A stretch of DNA of 7,445 nucleotides, taken from positions 1 through 7,445 of the forward strand of contig DATFFO010000009.1 of NCBI GenBank assembly GCA_035250025.1. Direction: 5' to 3'. The notes under the pieces are model-generated. The model ran no database searches, was not told the origin of the DNA, and saw only the letters and a program-made list of their open reading frames with translations. Positions 1-6,215 of the stretch are shown here, in pieces. Every line of letters begins with the position of its first letter. Position 1 is the stretch's first letter. Position numbers and translations under genes: made by a program. The DNA comes from DATFFO01 sp035250025. Its GTDB lineage: Bacteria > Actinomycetota > Acidimicrobiia > Spongiisociales > ZC4RG35.

Positions 1-1486
1 AAGCGTCGAGATCGGGACGGTCGGGGCCTGGTTCGCGGGCAACGCCGTCGGCGTCCTCGTGGGAGGTCCCCTGGTCCTGGCGACCATTTCCCTCGTCAAG
101 GAACCGCCTCCCCGCCAAAGGTGGGCTCCGACGTTGCTCTCCGGAGGTGCAATCGGGCTCGTGTTCGCCATTTCCACCTGGGGCAGCAGCGTGTCGGGGC
201 GAAACCTGTCGTATCTGGTGATCGTGCCGTTGATGATTTCCGCCGTCTGGCTGGGGCAGCGGCACACTGCCATGCTCGTCGGTGGTCTCGCCGTGGTGGT
301 CGGGGTCGTGACCAGCTCTGGCGCCGGTCCCTTTGCGGCCACGGCGTCTGACCTCGATCCGCGTGTGGCCGCCCAGCTGTTCATGAGCGTCGTGCAACTG
401 ACGGTCCTCACCGTCGCCGTGGAGGCGTCGCGTCGGCGCGATGTGATCGCTGAGTTGGACGCGATTCTCGAGGCCACTGTCGAGGGGGTTTTGGTCGTCG
501 ACGACAACGGGATCATCCGGCGAGCCAATGCCGGCAGCGACTCGATCCTCGCCTCGCCTCCCGGCGGCTTGATCGGCCGACCGCTGGCGCCGCTCGTCCC
601 CGTCGATGGGTCGGATGACACCACCACCCTCCATCTCACCCGCGCCCAGCGCATCGACGCCAGCCCGTTCTGGGCTGAGGTCTCCCGGGGTGATATCCAG
701 GAGATCTCGGGCCGGCGCCGATCCGCGGTGGTGATCAGAGATGTCACGGGACGGATCGAATCGGAGGAACGGGTCAAGCAGCTTCAGGACGAGTTCGTCT
801 CGAACATGACCCACGAGCTCAGGACTCCCCTGACAGCGATCATCGGATTCAGCGACTGGCTGATCGCCGAGCCGCAAAGCCCCACCCTCAACGATGACCT
901 GGAGACGATCCGCGACAGTGCCCTCTCGATGAAGCTGCTGATCGACGACATCCTCGACTTCAAACGTGTGGCGAGCGCCGTCGGGGAGCGCGGCCCCGTC
1001 GATCTCGGCGTCGTCGTCGAACGGTCCATGGAGCTCGTCAAGACCGCTGCCATCGACCGGTCCGTCGAGATCACGGTCAATCTCGATCCCTGTCCACCGA
1101 TCGTGGGAGACGCCGATCAGTTGGACCACGTGGTCCGGAACCTCCTTTCCAATGCCATCAAGTACTCGAACCCCGGCGGTGTCGTGACCGTGGACCTCGA
1201 GCCCGCAGAGGGCTCGGTCGCACTCTCGGTTGTCGACCATGGCATCGGCATCCCGCAGGCCGATCAGGCCAGGCTGTTCGAGCGGTTCTTCCGGGCTCGC
1301 AACGTGGGCGACATTCACGGCACCGGACTCGGCCTGGCCCTGGTCCAGCAGGTCGTCACCAGGCACGCAGGGACCCTCGAACTGACGAGCGTGGTCGACG
1401 AGGGAACCCGAGTGCGGATCACGCTGCCCTCCAACGGGCAGGATCGTGACGGTGGCGTCAGGCCAACTCGGGAGGCGCGGGCGTGA
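1..1486 (+). CDS. Membrane sensor histidine kinase, MASE1-PAS-HisKA-HATPase (5' partial)
   Basis: This is a two-component sensor kinase that would autophosphorylate on histidine and pass the phosphate to a response regulator not seen here. The frame is open from base 2. The GTG at 59 is internal to a membrane domain, so the true start lies upstream of the window. Numbering from the first visible codon (494 residues seen), residues 4-32 (AWFAGNAVGVLVGGPL) match the conserved middle of a MASE1 domain. Further hydrophobic helices follow at about 44-63, 69-85, 89-107 and 121-143. A PAS-like segment spans about 152-250 (ILEATVEGVLVVDDNG). The HisKA motif MTHELRTPLTAIIGFSDWL carries the phospho-acceptor His271. 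The ATPase domain has the N box (N380, N384, in NLLSNAIKYS), the G1 box DHGIGI (from D412), an F box FERFFRA and the G2 box GTGLGLAL (440-447). The ligand cannot be inferred. Its last 29 bp overlap the convergent gene ending at 1458. Confidence 0.93.
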   Translation, partial: SVEIGTVGAWFAGNAVGVLVGGPLVLATISLVKEPPPRQRWAPTLLSGGAIGLVFAISTWGSSVSGRNLSYLVIVPLMISAVWLGQRHTAMLVGGLAVVVGVVTSSGAGPFAATASDLDPRVAAQLFMSVVQLTVLTVAVEASRRRDVIAELDAILEATVEGVLVVDDNGIIRRANAGSDSILASPPGGLIGRPLAPLVPVDGSDDTTTLHLTRAQRIDASPFWAEVSRGDIQEISGRRRSAVVIRDVTGRIESEERVKQLQDEFVSNMTHELRTPLTAIIGFSDWLIAEPQSPTLNDDLETIRDSALSMKLLIDDILDFKRVASAVGERGPVDLGVVVERSMELVKTAAIDRSVEITVNLDPCPPIVGDADQLDHVVRNLLSNAIKYSNPGGVVTVDLEPAEGSVALSVVDHGIGIPQADQARLFERFFRARNVGDIHGTGLGLALVQQVVTRHAGTLELTSVVDEGTRVRITLPSNGQDRDGGVRPTREARA

Positions 1487-1829
1487 CACGGGGCCGGGGA
1501 CGGGGTTTCGGAGCCGCCCCGGGTGTACGCCCTGCCCCCCGGACCAACGTGCGGCCGAGGACTTCGCCGGCGACCAAGAGAACGCCACACGGTGTCGTCT
1601 CGCCGGGCAGACGAAGCTCCAGCTTGAAGTCGACGTATTCGGTCAGGTCGGCGTCGACGACGCCTACCCAGCCCGGGAGCCCGGCGGATTCGCGCACGGT
1701 GACACTCACGTCCGCGGCTATCAGGTCGTCGACGCCGGCGAGGTAGATGTCGCCCTGGATGATGCGGTCGATCACCGGCCCGAGGGCGCGTGTGACAGGA
1801 TCGGTGGTTTCGGTGACGGACTGAGACAT
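1458..1829 (-). CDS. Hypothetical protein, 123 aa
   Basis: I do not recognise this protein. The ATG at 1829 is chosen because the minus strand has a purine-rich ribosome binding site, GAGGGGGAAC, directly before it. The open frame continues upstream, but that part is Arg/Pro/His-rich and reads as non-coding. Residues 1-90 look like a compact folded domain with alternating hydrophobic stretches (VIDRIIQGDIYLAGVDDL, then GWVGVVDADLTEYVDFKLEL and CGVLLVAGEVLGRTLV). There is no signal peptide or membrane helix. The last ~25 residues are Pro/Arg/Ala-rich and probably disordered. The gene overlaps the 3' end of the histidine kinase tail to tail by 29 bp. It is separated from the monooxygenase upstream by a hairpin and about 170 bp, so it probably has its own promoter. 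Function unknown; I am fairly sure it is a real gene. Confidence 0.66.
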   Translation of the reverse strand: MSQSVTETTDPVTRALGPVIDRIIQGDIYLAGVDDLIAADVSVTVRESAGLPGWVGVVDADLTEYVDFKLELRLPGETTPCGVLLVAGEVLGRTLVRGAGRTPGAAPKPRPRPRVTPAPPELA

Positions 1830-1861
1830 GTTCCCCCTCGCTTTGTGGCGGTCCTTCGTAC

Positions 1862-1889
1862 ATCGGGGCTGAGGGCGCGAAAACTTGAG
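1862..1889 (-). promoter_or_regulatory. Possible sigma-28-like promoter of the 123-aa gene
   Basis: On the minus strand, CTCAAG (1889-1884), part of TCAAGTTT, is followed downstream by CCGAT (1866-1862). It is about 33-38 bases before the ATG at 1829. This resembles the two halves of flagellar-type sigma-28 promoters (TAAAGTTT and GCCGATAA). The spacing to CCGAT is about 2 bases longer than the usual form and the second half is imperfect, so this is only a weak suggestion. Confidence 0.22.
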
Positions 1890-1971
1890 TGCCATTCGGG
1901 AACTAGTCACTCTGCCCGACGTCATACGCTCTTCTTGAACGTGCCGGCTGGGATAGGCGCGGACAGGGGCA

Positions 1972-2002
1972 GAACACCCCCGGGCTGACACCGGGGGTGT
2001 TC
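1972..2002 (-). terminator. Intrinsic hairpin terminator after the monooxygenase gene
   Basis: GAACACCCCCGG (1972-1983) and CCGGGGGTGTTC (1991-2002) are perfect 12-base inverted repeats around a 7-base loop (GCTGACA). The hairpin begins at the base directly after the TAG stop (2005-2003) of the leftward monooxygenase gene. There is no run of T after it on either strand. That fits the tail-less hairpin terminators often reported in high-GC Gram-positive bacteria, but means efficient termination is inferred, not shown. Confidence 0.75.
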
Positions 2003-3226
2003 CTATCGGCTGAGGATGTGGTCGACGATGTAGCGGGCGTCTTCCTCGGCGCCTCTGATGAAGGGCGACCGCAACCGGTGCAACCAGGTCAGGCCGATGA
2101 AGTACAGCCCGGGAAGGGTGGTAACTCCGCGCCGATGCTGCAGGCGCCCATCGGCGTCGAAGACCGGTGCGTGGACCAAGCGCTGATGCTCGGATCGGAA
2201 TCCTGTCGCCCATATCACGGTGGACACTCCGGCCCCCTCCAGGTCGAGGAAAGAGGGTGGCGGGGGTGGCTCGGAGTACGCCGGCCGGGGCCCGGCCTCC
2301 TCGTAGAGGCCCTCGAAGCGATAGAGCCGAGCCTCGACCCAGTCGGTGAAATCGTCGTAGGCCCGGTCACCGGCAGCCAGGCTTGCGGCCAGATCGGTTT
2401 CGAACAGCAGGCGTCCATCGTCGACGCCGATTGCACGACCGAGGAGGTCCACCCCCTGGGCGTGTATCGCACGCAGGTCGAGATCGTGGACGTCCCGTGC
2501 GCCCGTCAGGGCCGGGGCGACCGAATCACGTCGCCTCGCCAGCGGCACGTCGTCGGCGGTCTTCTCATAGAAGCCACCCAACTCGAGCCACCAGTAGTAG
2601 TCACGCCCCCGGTAATGGCGTGGCACCCGGCGATGACGACCAACGGAGAGGTGTGTGGGGCGCCCGGCGGCGATCAGGTCCTCGGCGATTTGCTGGCCTG
2701 AGGGCCCGGCGCCGATCACCAGGACTCCGCCCTCGGGCAGGTCGGCAGGGGAGCGGTAGTCGCGGGAGTGGAGTTGGGTGACCGTCGGCGGTAGAGCCGA
2801 GGCCCAGGCCGGGAGCCGGGGTGCCTGGAATGGGCCGGTGGCGATCACGACGGACTCTGCCATCACATCACCGGCATCCGTGCGCAGGTGGACGGCGGCG
2901 TCGGCGGCGACCTCGAGCGACTTCACTTCGACTCCCGAGCGCACCGGAGCCCCGAAAGACTCGGCGTAGCGGGTGAAGTAGGCGACGATCTCGTCTCTTC
3001 CCATGAATCCATGGGGGTCGTCGCCGTCGTAGTGCCAGGCCGGCAGCCATGTGGCCCAGTTGGGCGTGAGGAGAGTGAAGGAATCCCACCTCTCGTTAGC
3101 CCAGGTGGAAGCGACGGCGTCCCGCTCCAGGACCACGTGCTCCACCCCCTCAACGGTGAGCACGTTGCTCATGGCGAGGCCGGCGTGGCCGGCACCAATC
3201 ACGGCGACCGGCACAGCTTCCGTCAT
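2003..3226 (-). CDS. Flavin-containing monooxygenase-like FAD/NAD(P) oxidoreductase
   Basis: A 407-residue flavoprotein of the COG2072 / flavin monooxygenase type. Such enzymes use FAD and NAD(P)H to oxygenate small nucleophilic or ketone substrates; the substrate here is unknown. The FAD-binding Rossmann motif GAGHAG is at residues 11-16 and the second, NAD(P)-binding one, GAGPSG, is at 172-177. Both linker 'ATG' motifs are present (ATGPFQAP at 129-136, WATGF at 339-343). HSRDY at 153-157 matches the H-x3-Y part of the monooxygenase fingerprint, and the C-terminus (SPFIRGAEEDARYIV) is typical. The ATG at 3226 is chosen over longer options because GGAGG (3236-3232) lies 5 bases before it and the Rossmann fold begins at once. 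There is no signal peptide, so it should be cytosolic. A run of five prolines (320-324) is unusual. The gene stands alone, with a probable promoter and operator upstream and a terminator downstream. Confidence 0.9.
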   Translation of the reverse strand: MTEAVPVAVIGAGHAGLAMSNVLTVEGVEHVVLERDAVASTWANERWDSFTLLTPNWATWLPAWHYDGDDPHGFMGRDEIVAYFTRYAESFGAPVRSGVEVKSLEVAADAAVHLRTDAGDVMAESVVIATGPFQAPRLPAWASALPPTVTQLHSRDYRSPADLPEGGVLVIGAGPSGQQIAEDLIAAGRPTHLSVGRHRRVPRHYRGRDYYWWLELGGFYEKTADDVPLARRRDSVAPALTGARDVHDLDLRAIHAQGVDLLGRAIGVDDGRLLFETDLAASLAAGDRAYDDFTDWVEARLYRFEGLYEEAGPRPAYSEPPPPPSFLDLEGAGVSTVIWATGFRSEHQRLVHAPVFDADGRLQHRRGVTTLPGLYFIGLTWLHRLRSPFIRGAEEDARYIVDHILSR

Positions 3227-3237
3227 GAGGTCCTCCA

Positions 3238-3257
3238 TCTGGCAATCGATTGCCAGA
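3238..3257. promoter_or_regulatory. Perfect 20-bp palindrome, probable operator of the monooxygenase gene
   Basis: TCTGGCAATC (3238-3247) is followed directly by its exact reverse complement GATTGCCAGA (3248-3257), with no spacer. It lies just upstream of the ribosome binding site of the leftward monooxygenase gene and just downstream of its proposed -10 element, a classic position for a repressor to block initiation. The CG centre and even symmetry resemble LacI-family operators, but other dimeric repressors are possible. No matching regulator gene is in the window. Confidence 0.65.
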
Positions 3258-3260
3258 ACG

Positions 3261-3289
3261 AGCCTATGGGGCAGCGCCAGTCCGTCCAA
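3261..3289 (-). promoter_or_regulatory. Putative promoter of the monooxygenase gene
   Basis: Reading the minus strand, TTGGAC (3289-3284) and TAGGCT (3266-3261) are 17 bases apart, giving a housekeeping-type -35/-10 pair with a TANNNT -10. The start of transcription would fall near 3254, inside the 20-bp palindrome and about 28 bases before the ATG. Match to consensus is partial; the arrangement with the operator raises my confidence. Confidence 0.42.
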
Positions 3290-3366
3290 ATTGAAGCTTG
3301 GACCTTGGATGCCGGGCGTCCCGGGGTCGGGGTTTGCCGGGCGGCGCACGTGGGAACCCCCGGCAT

Positions 3367-3738
3367 GTGCCGAGCATCCGATTCTGGCTCATTCTCTCGG
3401 CCGCCATCTTCGCGGCTGCCGCTCTCATCCATTTCCAGGTCCTGATGGACGGCTACGACGATCCGTCGGCCGGGATCGCCGAGAGCGTCATTGGAGGAGT
3501 CCTCCTCCTGGGATTCGTCCTGACACTCGTCCTGGCGAAGTGGACGAGACAGATCGCCATCATCGTCCAGGTCTTCGCCCTGCTCGGTACCTTTGTGGGG
3601 CTCACGCTTCTACTCACGGTGGGCCCGTCGAGCGGCCTTGACCTGACCATCCATCTCGTGATGATCGTGGTCCTGGCCATCGGACTGACGGTTGCATTCA
3701 GAAGTCGGTCGCCCGCCGAAAGCACGGCGACTGACTGA
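3367..3738 (+). CDS. Small four-helix membrane protein, unknown function
   Basis: A 123-residue integral membrane protein. Hydrophobic helices lie at about residues 6-24 (FWLILSAAIFAAAALIHF), 39-57, 62-84 and 94-111, and the tail is short and hydrophilic. His22 at the end of helix 1 and His96 in helix 4 are the only histidines. I chose the GTG at 3367 because helix 1 starts right after it. A longer frame back to a TTG at 3298 would add an Arg/Gly-rich leader that does not look coding. The ribosome binding site is weak (GGGAA about 10 bases upstream). It is divergent from the monooxygenase gene across a 140-bp gap, so the two might share control. I recognise no family; a four-helix bundle of this size could be a DoxX-like or similar small membrane protein, but no diagnostic motif is seen. 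Confidence 0.7.
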   Translation: MPSIRFWLILSAAIFAAAALIHFQVLMDGYDDPSAGIAESVIGGVLLLGFVLTLVLAKWTRQIAIIVQVFALLGTFVGLTLLLTVGPSSGLDLTIHLVMIVVLAIGLTVAFRSRSPAESTATD

Positions 3739-3762
3739 CAAACCCGGCAGGGATGGCCAAGT

Positions 3763-3783
3763 GAGAAATGGGGCTCCATTCTC
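3763..3783 (+). terminator. Possible terminator hairpin after the membrane protein gene
   Basis: GAGAAATGG (3763-3771) can pair with CCATTCTC (3776-3783), giving eight base pairs with one bulged A and a 4-base loop. It lies 25 bases after the TGA at 3736-3738. No T run follows. A second GC-rich inverted repeat (CGGCCG twice, around a 9-base loop) lies just beyond. Suggestive only. Confidence 0.3.
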
Positions 3784-3854
3784 GGCCGGCTCGGGCGCGG
3801 CCGGATTCGATCAAATGAGCGAGGTAGTCGCCGGCAGAGCTCGGAGCAGCGATA

Positions 3855-4568
3855 GTGGCTGACATCGAAATCCAGAAGCACCTCGACAAGCTCTACTCAT
3901 TGCCGCGTGAGACCTTCACCGCCGAGCGCAATGCCCTGGCCAAGGAATTGAAACAGGACGGCGCCAAAGAAGAGTCGGCGGCGATCGCCCGGCTCCGCAA
4001 GCCGACCTTGGCGGCGTGGGCGTTGAACCAGGTCGCCCGGGCTCAACGAGAGGAGGTCGAACGCCTGTTCTCCGCTCAGGCGGAGATGGAACAAGCGTCC
4101 TCTGCGGATGCCCTTCGCCGGGCAGGGGAGAGACGCCAGGAACTGATTGCCAGATTGTCCCAGCGGTCTGTGCAGATGCTCGAAGAGGGTGGACACGGGG
4201 GACAGGCCGCCCGCGACAAGATCGTCATGACGCTTCTGGCCCTCGGCACGAACGCGCAGGCGGCGGAGGAATTTCGTCGGGGCCAGCTGACCGACGATGT
4301 TGAGCCGGCATCGAGCTGGGATCTGGCTCTCGCCCACGCTGCCGCCACCCCGGCCGAGTCCGGGGCCGCCCCCGCTCGCTCCCGGTCGAACGCACGGGCC
4401 AAACAGGAACTCGACCGGCTGATCGAGAAGGCGGAACAGGCGGAGAAGCGAGCCGAGCAGGCGGCCGGGCGCTTGGAGGAGGCCAAGAAGGAGGCGAAGG
4501 CTTCAGCGGCCGCAGCCCGCAAAGCCCGGCAGGAGGCCGACCGCAAGGCGGCCGCGCTCGAGAACTAG
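3855..4568 (+). CDS. Coiled-coil protein of an uncharacterised actinobacterial family
   Basis: A 237-residue soluble protein. The GTG start at 3855 is supported by GGAGCAG (3843-3849), five bases upstream. The N-terminal part has the pattern LDKLYSLP-x-ETFTAERNALAKELKQDG, then LRKPTLAAWALNQVAR (about residues 47-62). I know this arrangement from many actinobacterial proteins of no assigned function. The middle (about 65-155) is predicted helical. After an Ala/Pro/Ser-rich linker (about 156-182), residues 183-235 form a highly charged Ala/Glu/Lys/Arg heptad-like helix, likely a coiled coil. There is no signal peptide, membrane helix or catalytic motif. The coiled coil suggests self-association or binding of a partner or nucleic acid, but that is inference. 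The gene is transcribed alone and converges on the DUF6510 gene with a gap of only 19 bp and no clear terminator. Confidence 0.85.
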   Translation: MADIEIQKHLDKLYSLPRETFTAERNALAKELKQDGAKEESAAIARLRKPTLAAWALNQVARAQREEVERLFSAQAEMEQASSADALRRAGERRQELIARLSQRSVQMLEEGGHGGQAARDKIVMTLLALGTNAQAAEEFRRGQLTDDVEPASSWDLALAHAAATPAESGAAPARSRSNARAKQELDRLIEKAEQAEKRAEQAAGRLEEAKKEAKASAAAARKARQEADRKAAALEN

Positions 4569-4587
4569 CTGCTCTCTGAGATTCCCC

Positions 4588-4845
4588 TCAGGCCAGCTCC
4601 AACCAGCGCAATGCCTCGAAGCTGACCCGCACGCCCGTCGAGGATGACACCACGACCATCACCACGGTGCCACATGACGGGCAGCGAGCCACGTCACCGG
4701 GTGCCCGGTAGACCTTGAGGCAACCGAGCTGGTTGACGGCTCCGCACGCCGCGCAGCATCCACGCTGGTCGGTCATCTCGCGGCCGAAGAGGTCGAAGAA
4801 AAGGGCGCCGAGGGCATTGCCGTCGACGTGGCTGTCGTCCGTCAT
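4588..4845 (-). CDS. DUF6510 family protein with two CxxC knuckles
   Basis: An 85-residue protein that I recognise as DUF6510 from the opening DGNALGALFFDLFGREMT and the later VYRAPGDVARCPSCG. Cys31-x2-Cys34-Gly and Cys55-x2-Cys58-Gly form two knuckles 20 residues apart, as in zinc ribbons and rubredoxin-type metal sites, so it probably binds Zn or Fe; Cys30 and Cys42 are extra. The C-terminus (VVMVVVSSSTGVRVSFEALRWLEL) looks like a small beta sheet plus helix. The ATG at 4845 has a strong ribosome binding site six bases upstream and overlaps the stop of the reductase gene (ATGA), so its translation is very likely coupled to the reductase. Its role in the molybdo-oxidoreductase/reductase operon is unknown: electron shuttle, cofactor handling or assembly are all possible. 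Confidence 0.85.
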   Translation of the reverse strand: MTDDSHVDGNALGALFFDLFGREMTDQRGCCAACGAVNQLGCLKVYRAPGDVARCPSCGTVVMVVVSSSTGVRVSFEALRWLELA

Positions 4846-5597
4846 GTCGGGCCTCCTGTCGGTCCGAAGCGTTCGGTGCGGATGCGTCCGGGAGGGTGAC
4901 CAAGTTCCACCAACGTCGATGCCACGGTCTCCACGAACCCGGTCGGGCCGCAGACGAAGCAGGTCGGTTCCCGGGCTGGCGGCCAAACCAGGTTTTCGAG
5001 CATTGCCCGATCGACGCGGCGGCTCGGCCCCGTCCATCCCTCCGGTTGCGAACGGGTCAGGGTGTGGGTCACTTCGATGCCGTCCCGCTGGGCGATCTCG
5101 GACAACTCCTCTCGGTAGATGATGTGTTCGTAGGAACGGGCTGAGGCGAGAAGGCGCACCAGCTCGTCGGAACCGGCCTCGATGCGGGCGCGGAGCATTG
5201 CCATCAGCGGCACGATCCCGCTCCCGCCGGCGATGAGCTGGAGTGGCCCTCCCGTGCCCGGCTCCCACACGAAGTAGCCACCGATCGGCCCCCGGAGCTC
5301 GATCCGGTCCCCAGTCGTCAGCTCCTCTATCAGGTACGCCGACACTTCGCCTTCGTCGACGTGTTCGACAGTGATCGCCAGCTTCTCCCCGTCGGCAGGG
5401 TTGGCGATCGAGTAGCTGCGTTGGGCGGTGTACCCGTCCTCGGCCGTCAGGCGGACGTCGAGGTGCTGGCCGGGGAGGTGGCCCGGCCAGCCCGGGCACT
5501 CCAATTCGATGGTGCGGACCAAGGGTGTCTCTTCCCTGGTGGAGACGACCTCGGCGATCAACCAGTTCAGTCGCCGCTGTATCGCTGCTCGCGCCAT
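4842..5597 (-). CDS. FAD/NAD(P)H-binding ferredoxin-reductase-type oxidoreductase
   Basis: A 251-residue flavin reductase of the ferredoxin-NADP reductase fold (COG1018 type). It would move electrons between NAD(P)H and a one-electron partner through FAD. The FAD domain shows PGQHLDVRL (42-50), the flavin-binding RSYSIAN (60-66) and GPIGGYF (103-109). The NAD(P) domain shows AGGSGIVPLMAMLRA (123-137) and CFVCGPTGFVETV (213-225), and the end carries ERFGPTG (242-248). It stops there: there is no C-terminal plant-type 2Fe-2S domain, unlike the fused reductases of many oxygenase systems. A separate electron acceptor is therefore expected. The ATG at 5597 lies inside the end of the molybdo-oxidoreductase gene (31-bp overlap) and has only a weak ribosome binding site, so translation is probably coupled. 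The stop overlaps the DUF6510 start by four bases. Confidence 0.92.
   Translation of the reverse strand: MARAAIQRRLNWLIAEVVSTREETPLVRTIELECPGWPGHLPGQHLDVRLTAEDGYTAQRSYSIANPADGEKLAITVEHVDEGEVSAYLIEELTTGDRIELRGPIGGYFVWEPGTGGPLQLIAGGSGIVPLMAMLRARIEAGSDELVRLLASARSYEHIIYREELSEIAQRDGIEVTHTLTRSQPEGWTGPSRRVDRAMLENLVWPPAREPTCFVCGPTGFVETVASTLVELGHPPGRIRTERFGPTGGPT
4852..4857 (-). promoter_or_regulatory. Strong ribosome binding site of the DUF6510 gene
   Basis: AGGAGG on the minus strand, six bases before the ATG at 4845, lies inside the last codons of the upstream reductase. It fixes the DUF6510 start against the much longer open frame reaching 5670. Confidence 0.8.
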
Positions 5598-6172
5598 GGG
5601 TCACCGTAGATGTGATAGCCGTACGACTCCCAGAATCCGGCCCGGTCGTTGTCGGCGAGGACGAGGCCACTCAACCATTTGGCGCTCTTCCAGAAGTAGA
5701 GATGGGGGACGAGCAACCGGGCCGGGCCCCCGTGCTCGGGAGCGAGCGGGGCGCCGTCGTAGCCGGTCGCCACCCAGGCCTTGCCACCGGTCAGGTCGGC
5801 CAGCGGGAGGTTTGTCGTGTACCCGCCATGGGAGTGGACGAAGGCGTACCCCGAGGTGGAGTCGAAATCGTCCAGCAACGTGTCGAGCGACACGCCGTCC
5901 CACACGGTGTCGAGCTTGGACCATTTCGTGACGCAGTGGATATCGACGGTCACGGTCTCCTGGGGGAGGGCGCCGAACTCGTCCCACGTCCAGGAGATCT
6001 GGCGACCGTCCCGATCGGTCACGGTCAGGCGCCACTCCTCCAAGGGGACATGCGGGGTCGGACCGGCCGACAAGACGGGGAAGTCGGTGGTGACGTACTG
6101 GCCGGGAGGCACCCGGTCGGCGGGGCCGTCGGTGCGGCGCCGACCCCGGAAGCCCCTGGTGACGAAGCTCAT
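5567..6172 (-). CDS. Sulfite-oxidase-like molybdopterin oxidoreductase (COG2041)
   Basis: A 201-residue enzyme with only the molybdenum-cofactor domain of the sulfite oxidase / MsrP (YedY) superfamily, similar in size to the small Bacillus YuiH-type proteins. Cys80 in DIHCVTKWSKLDTVWDGV is the expected molybdenum ligand. Other family features are SAGPTP (35-40), FVHSHGGYTTNLPL (111-124), the Glu-His-Gly-Gly-Pro-x-Arg segment (146-152) and LYFWKSAKWLSGL (158-170). There is no heme or dimerisation domain. There is also no Tat signal peptide: the early RRR is not followed by a hydrophobic segment. It should therefore be cytoplasmic, unlike MsrP. The substrate is unknown (a sulfoxide, sulfite or other oxo-transfer substrate). 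The reductase gene overlaps its end and is its likely electron donor. An in-frame stop directly precedes the ATG at 6172, fixing this as the first possible start, yet its best ribosome binding site is unusually far upstream. Confidence 0.92.
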   Translation of the reverse strand: MSFVTRGFRGRRRTDGPADRVPPGQYVTTDFPVLSAGPTPHVPLEEWRLTVTDRDGRQISWTWDEFGALPQETVTVDIHCVTKWSKLDTVWDGVSLDTLLDDFDSTSGYAFVHSHGGYTTNLPLADLTGGKAWVATGYDGAPLAPEHGGPARLLVPHLYFWKSAKWLSGLVLADNDRAGFWESYGYHIYGDPWREQRYSGD

Positions 6173-6189
6173 TCACGGAATGTAGCTTC

Positions 6190-6215
6190 CTCCTCCCGCC
6201 CGGTGGGCGAAGGAG
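6190..6215 (-). promoter_or_regulatory. Hairpin covering the ribosome binding site upstream of the molybdo-oxidoreductase
   Basis: In the 43-base gap after the regulator's stop, the minus-strand RNA can fold CUCCUUCGCCC onto GGGCGGGAGGAG with a 3-base loop (ACC): ten Watson-Crick pairs, one G-U and one bulged G. The 3' arm contains the GGAGG repeats that are the only good ribosome binding site for the ATG at 6172. The hairpin could lower or regulate translation or act as a weak attenuator. Its pairing is read directly; its role is inferred. Confidence 0.4.

Noticed and set aside
1446..1988. Plus-strand frame of 180 codons opposite the 123-aa gene
   Set aside because: No ribosome binding site or motif; the minus-strand frame has the better start signal. 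I cannot fully exclude it because neither product is recognised.
1997..2701. Long open frame of 234 codons on the plus strand
   Set aside because: It lies opposite the monooxygenase gene, whose frame has clear Rossmann motifs. Open antisense frames are expected from high-GC codon bias, and its protein has no recognisable domain.
4569..4587. Possible bidirectional terminator between convergent genes
   Set aside because: Only a 5-bp pairing (CTGAG with CTCAG) and no T tract; too weak.
4846..5670. Upstream extension of the DUF6510 frame to 360 codons
   Set aside because: The extension is Arg/Pro/His-rich shadow of the reductase gene; a strong ribosome binding site and family length fix the start at 4845.
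5567..6172. Tat signal peptide from the early RGRRR of the Mo enzyme
   Set aside because: No hydrophobic stretch or cleavage site follows; the molybdenum domain starts within about 25 residues.
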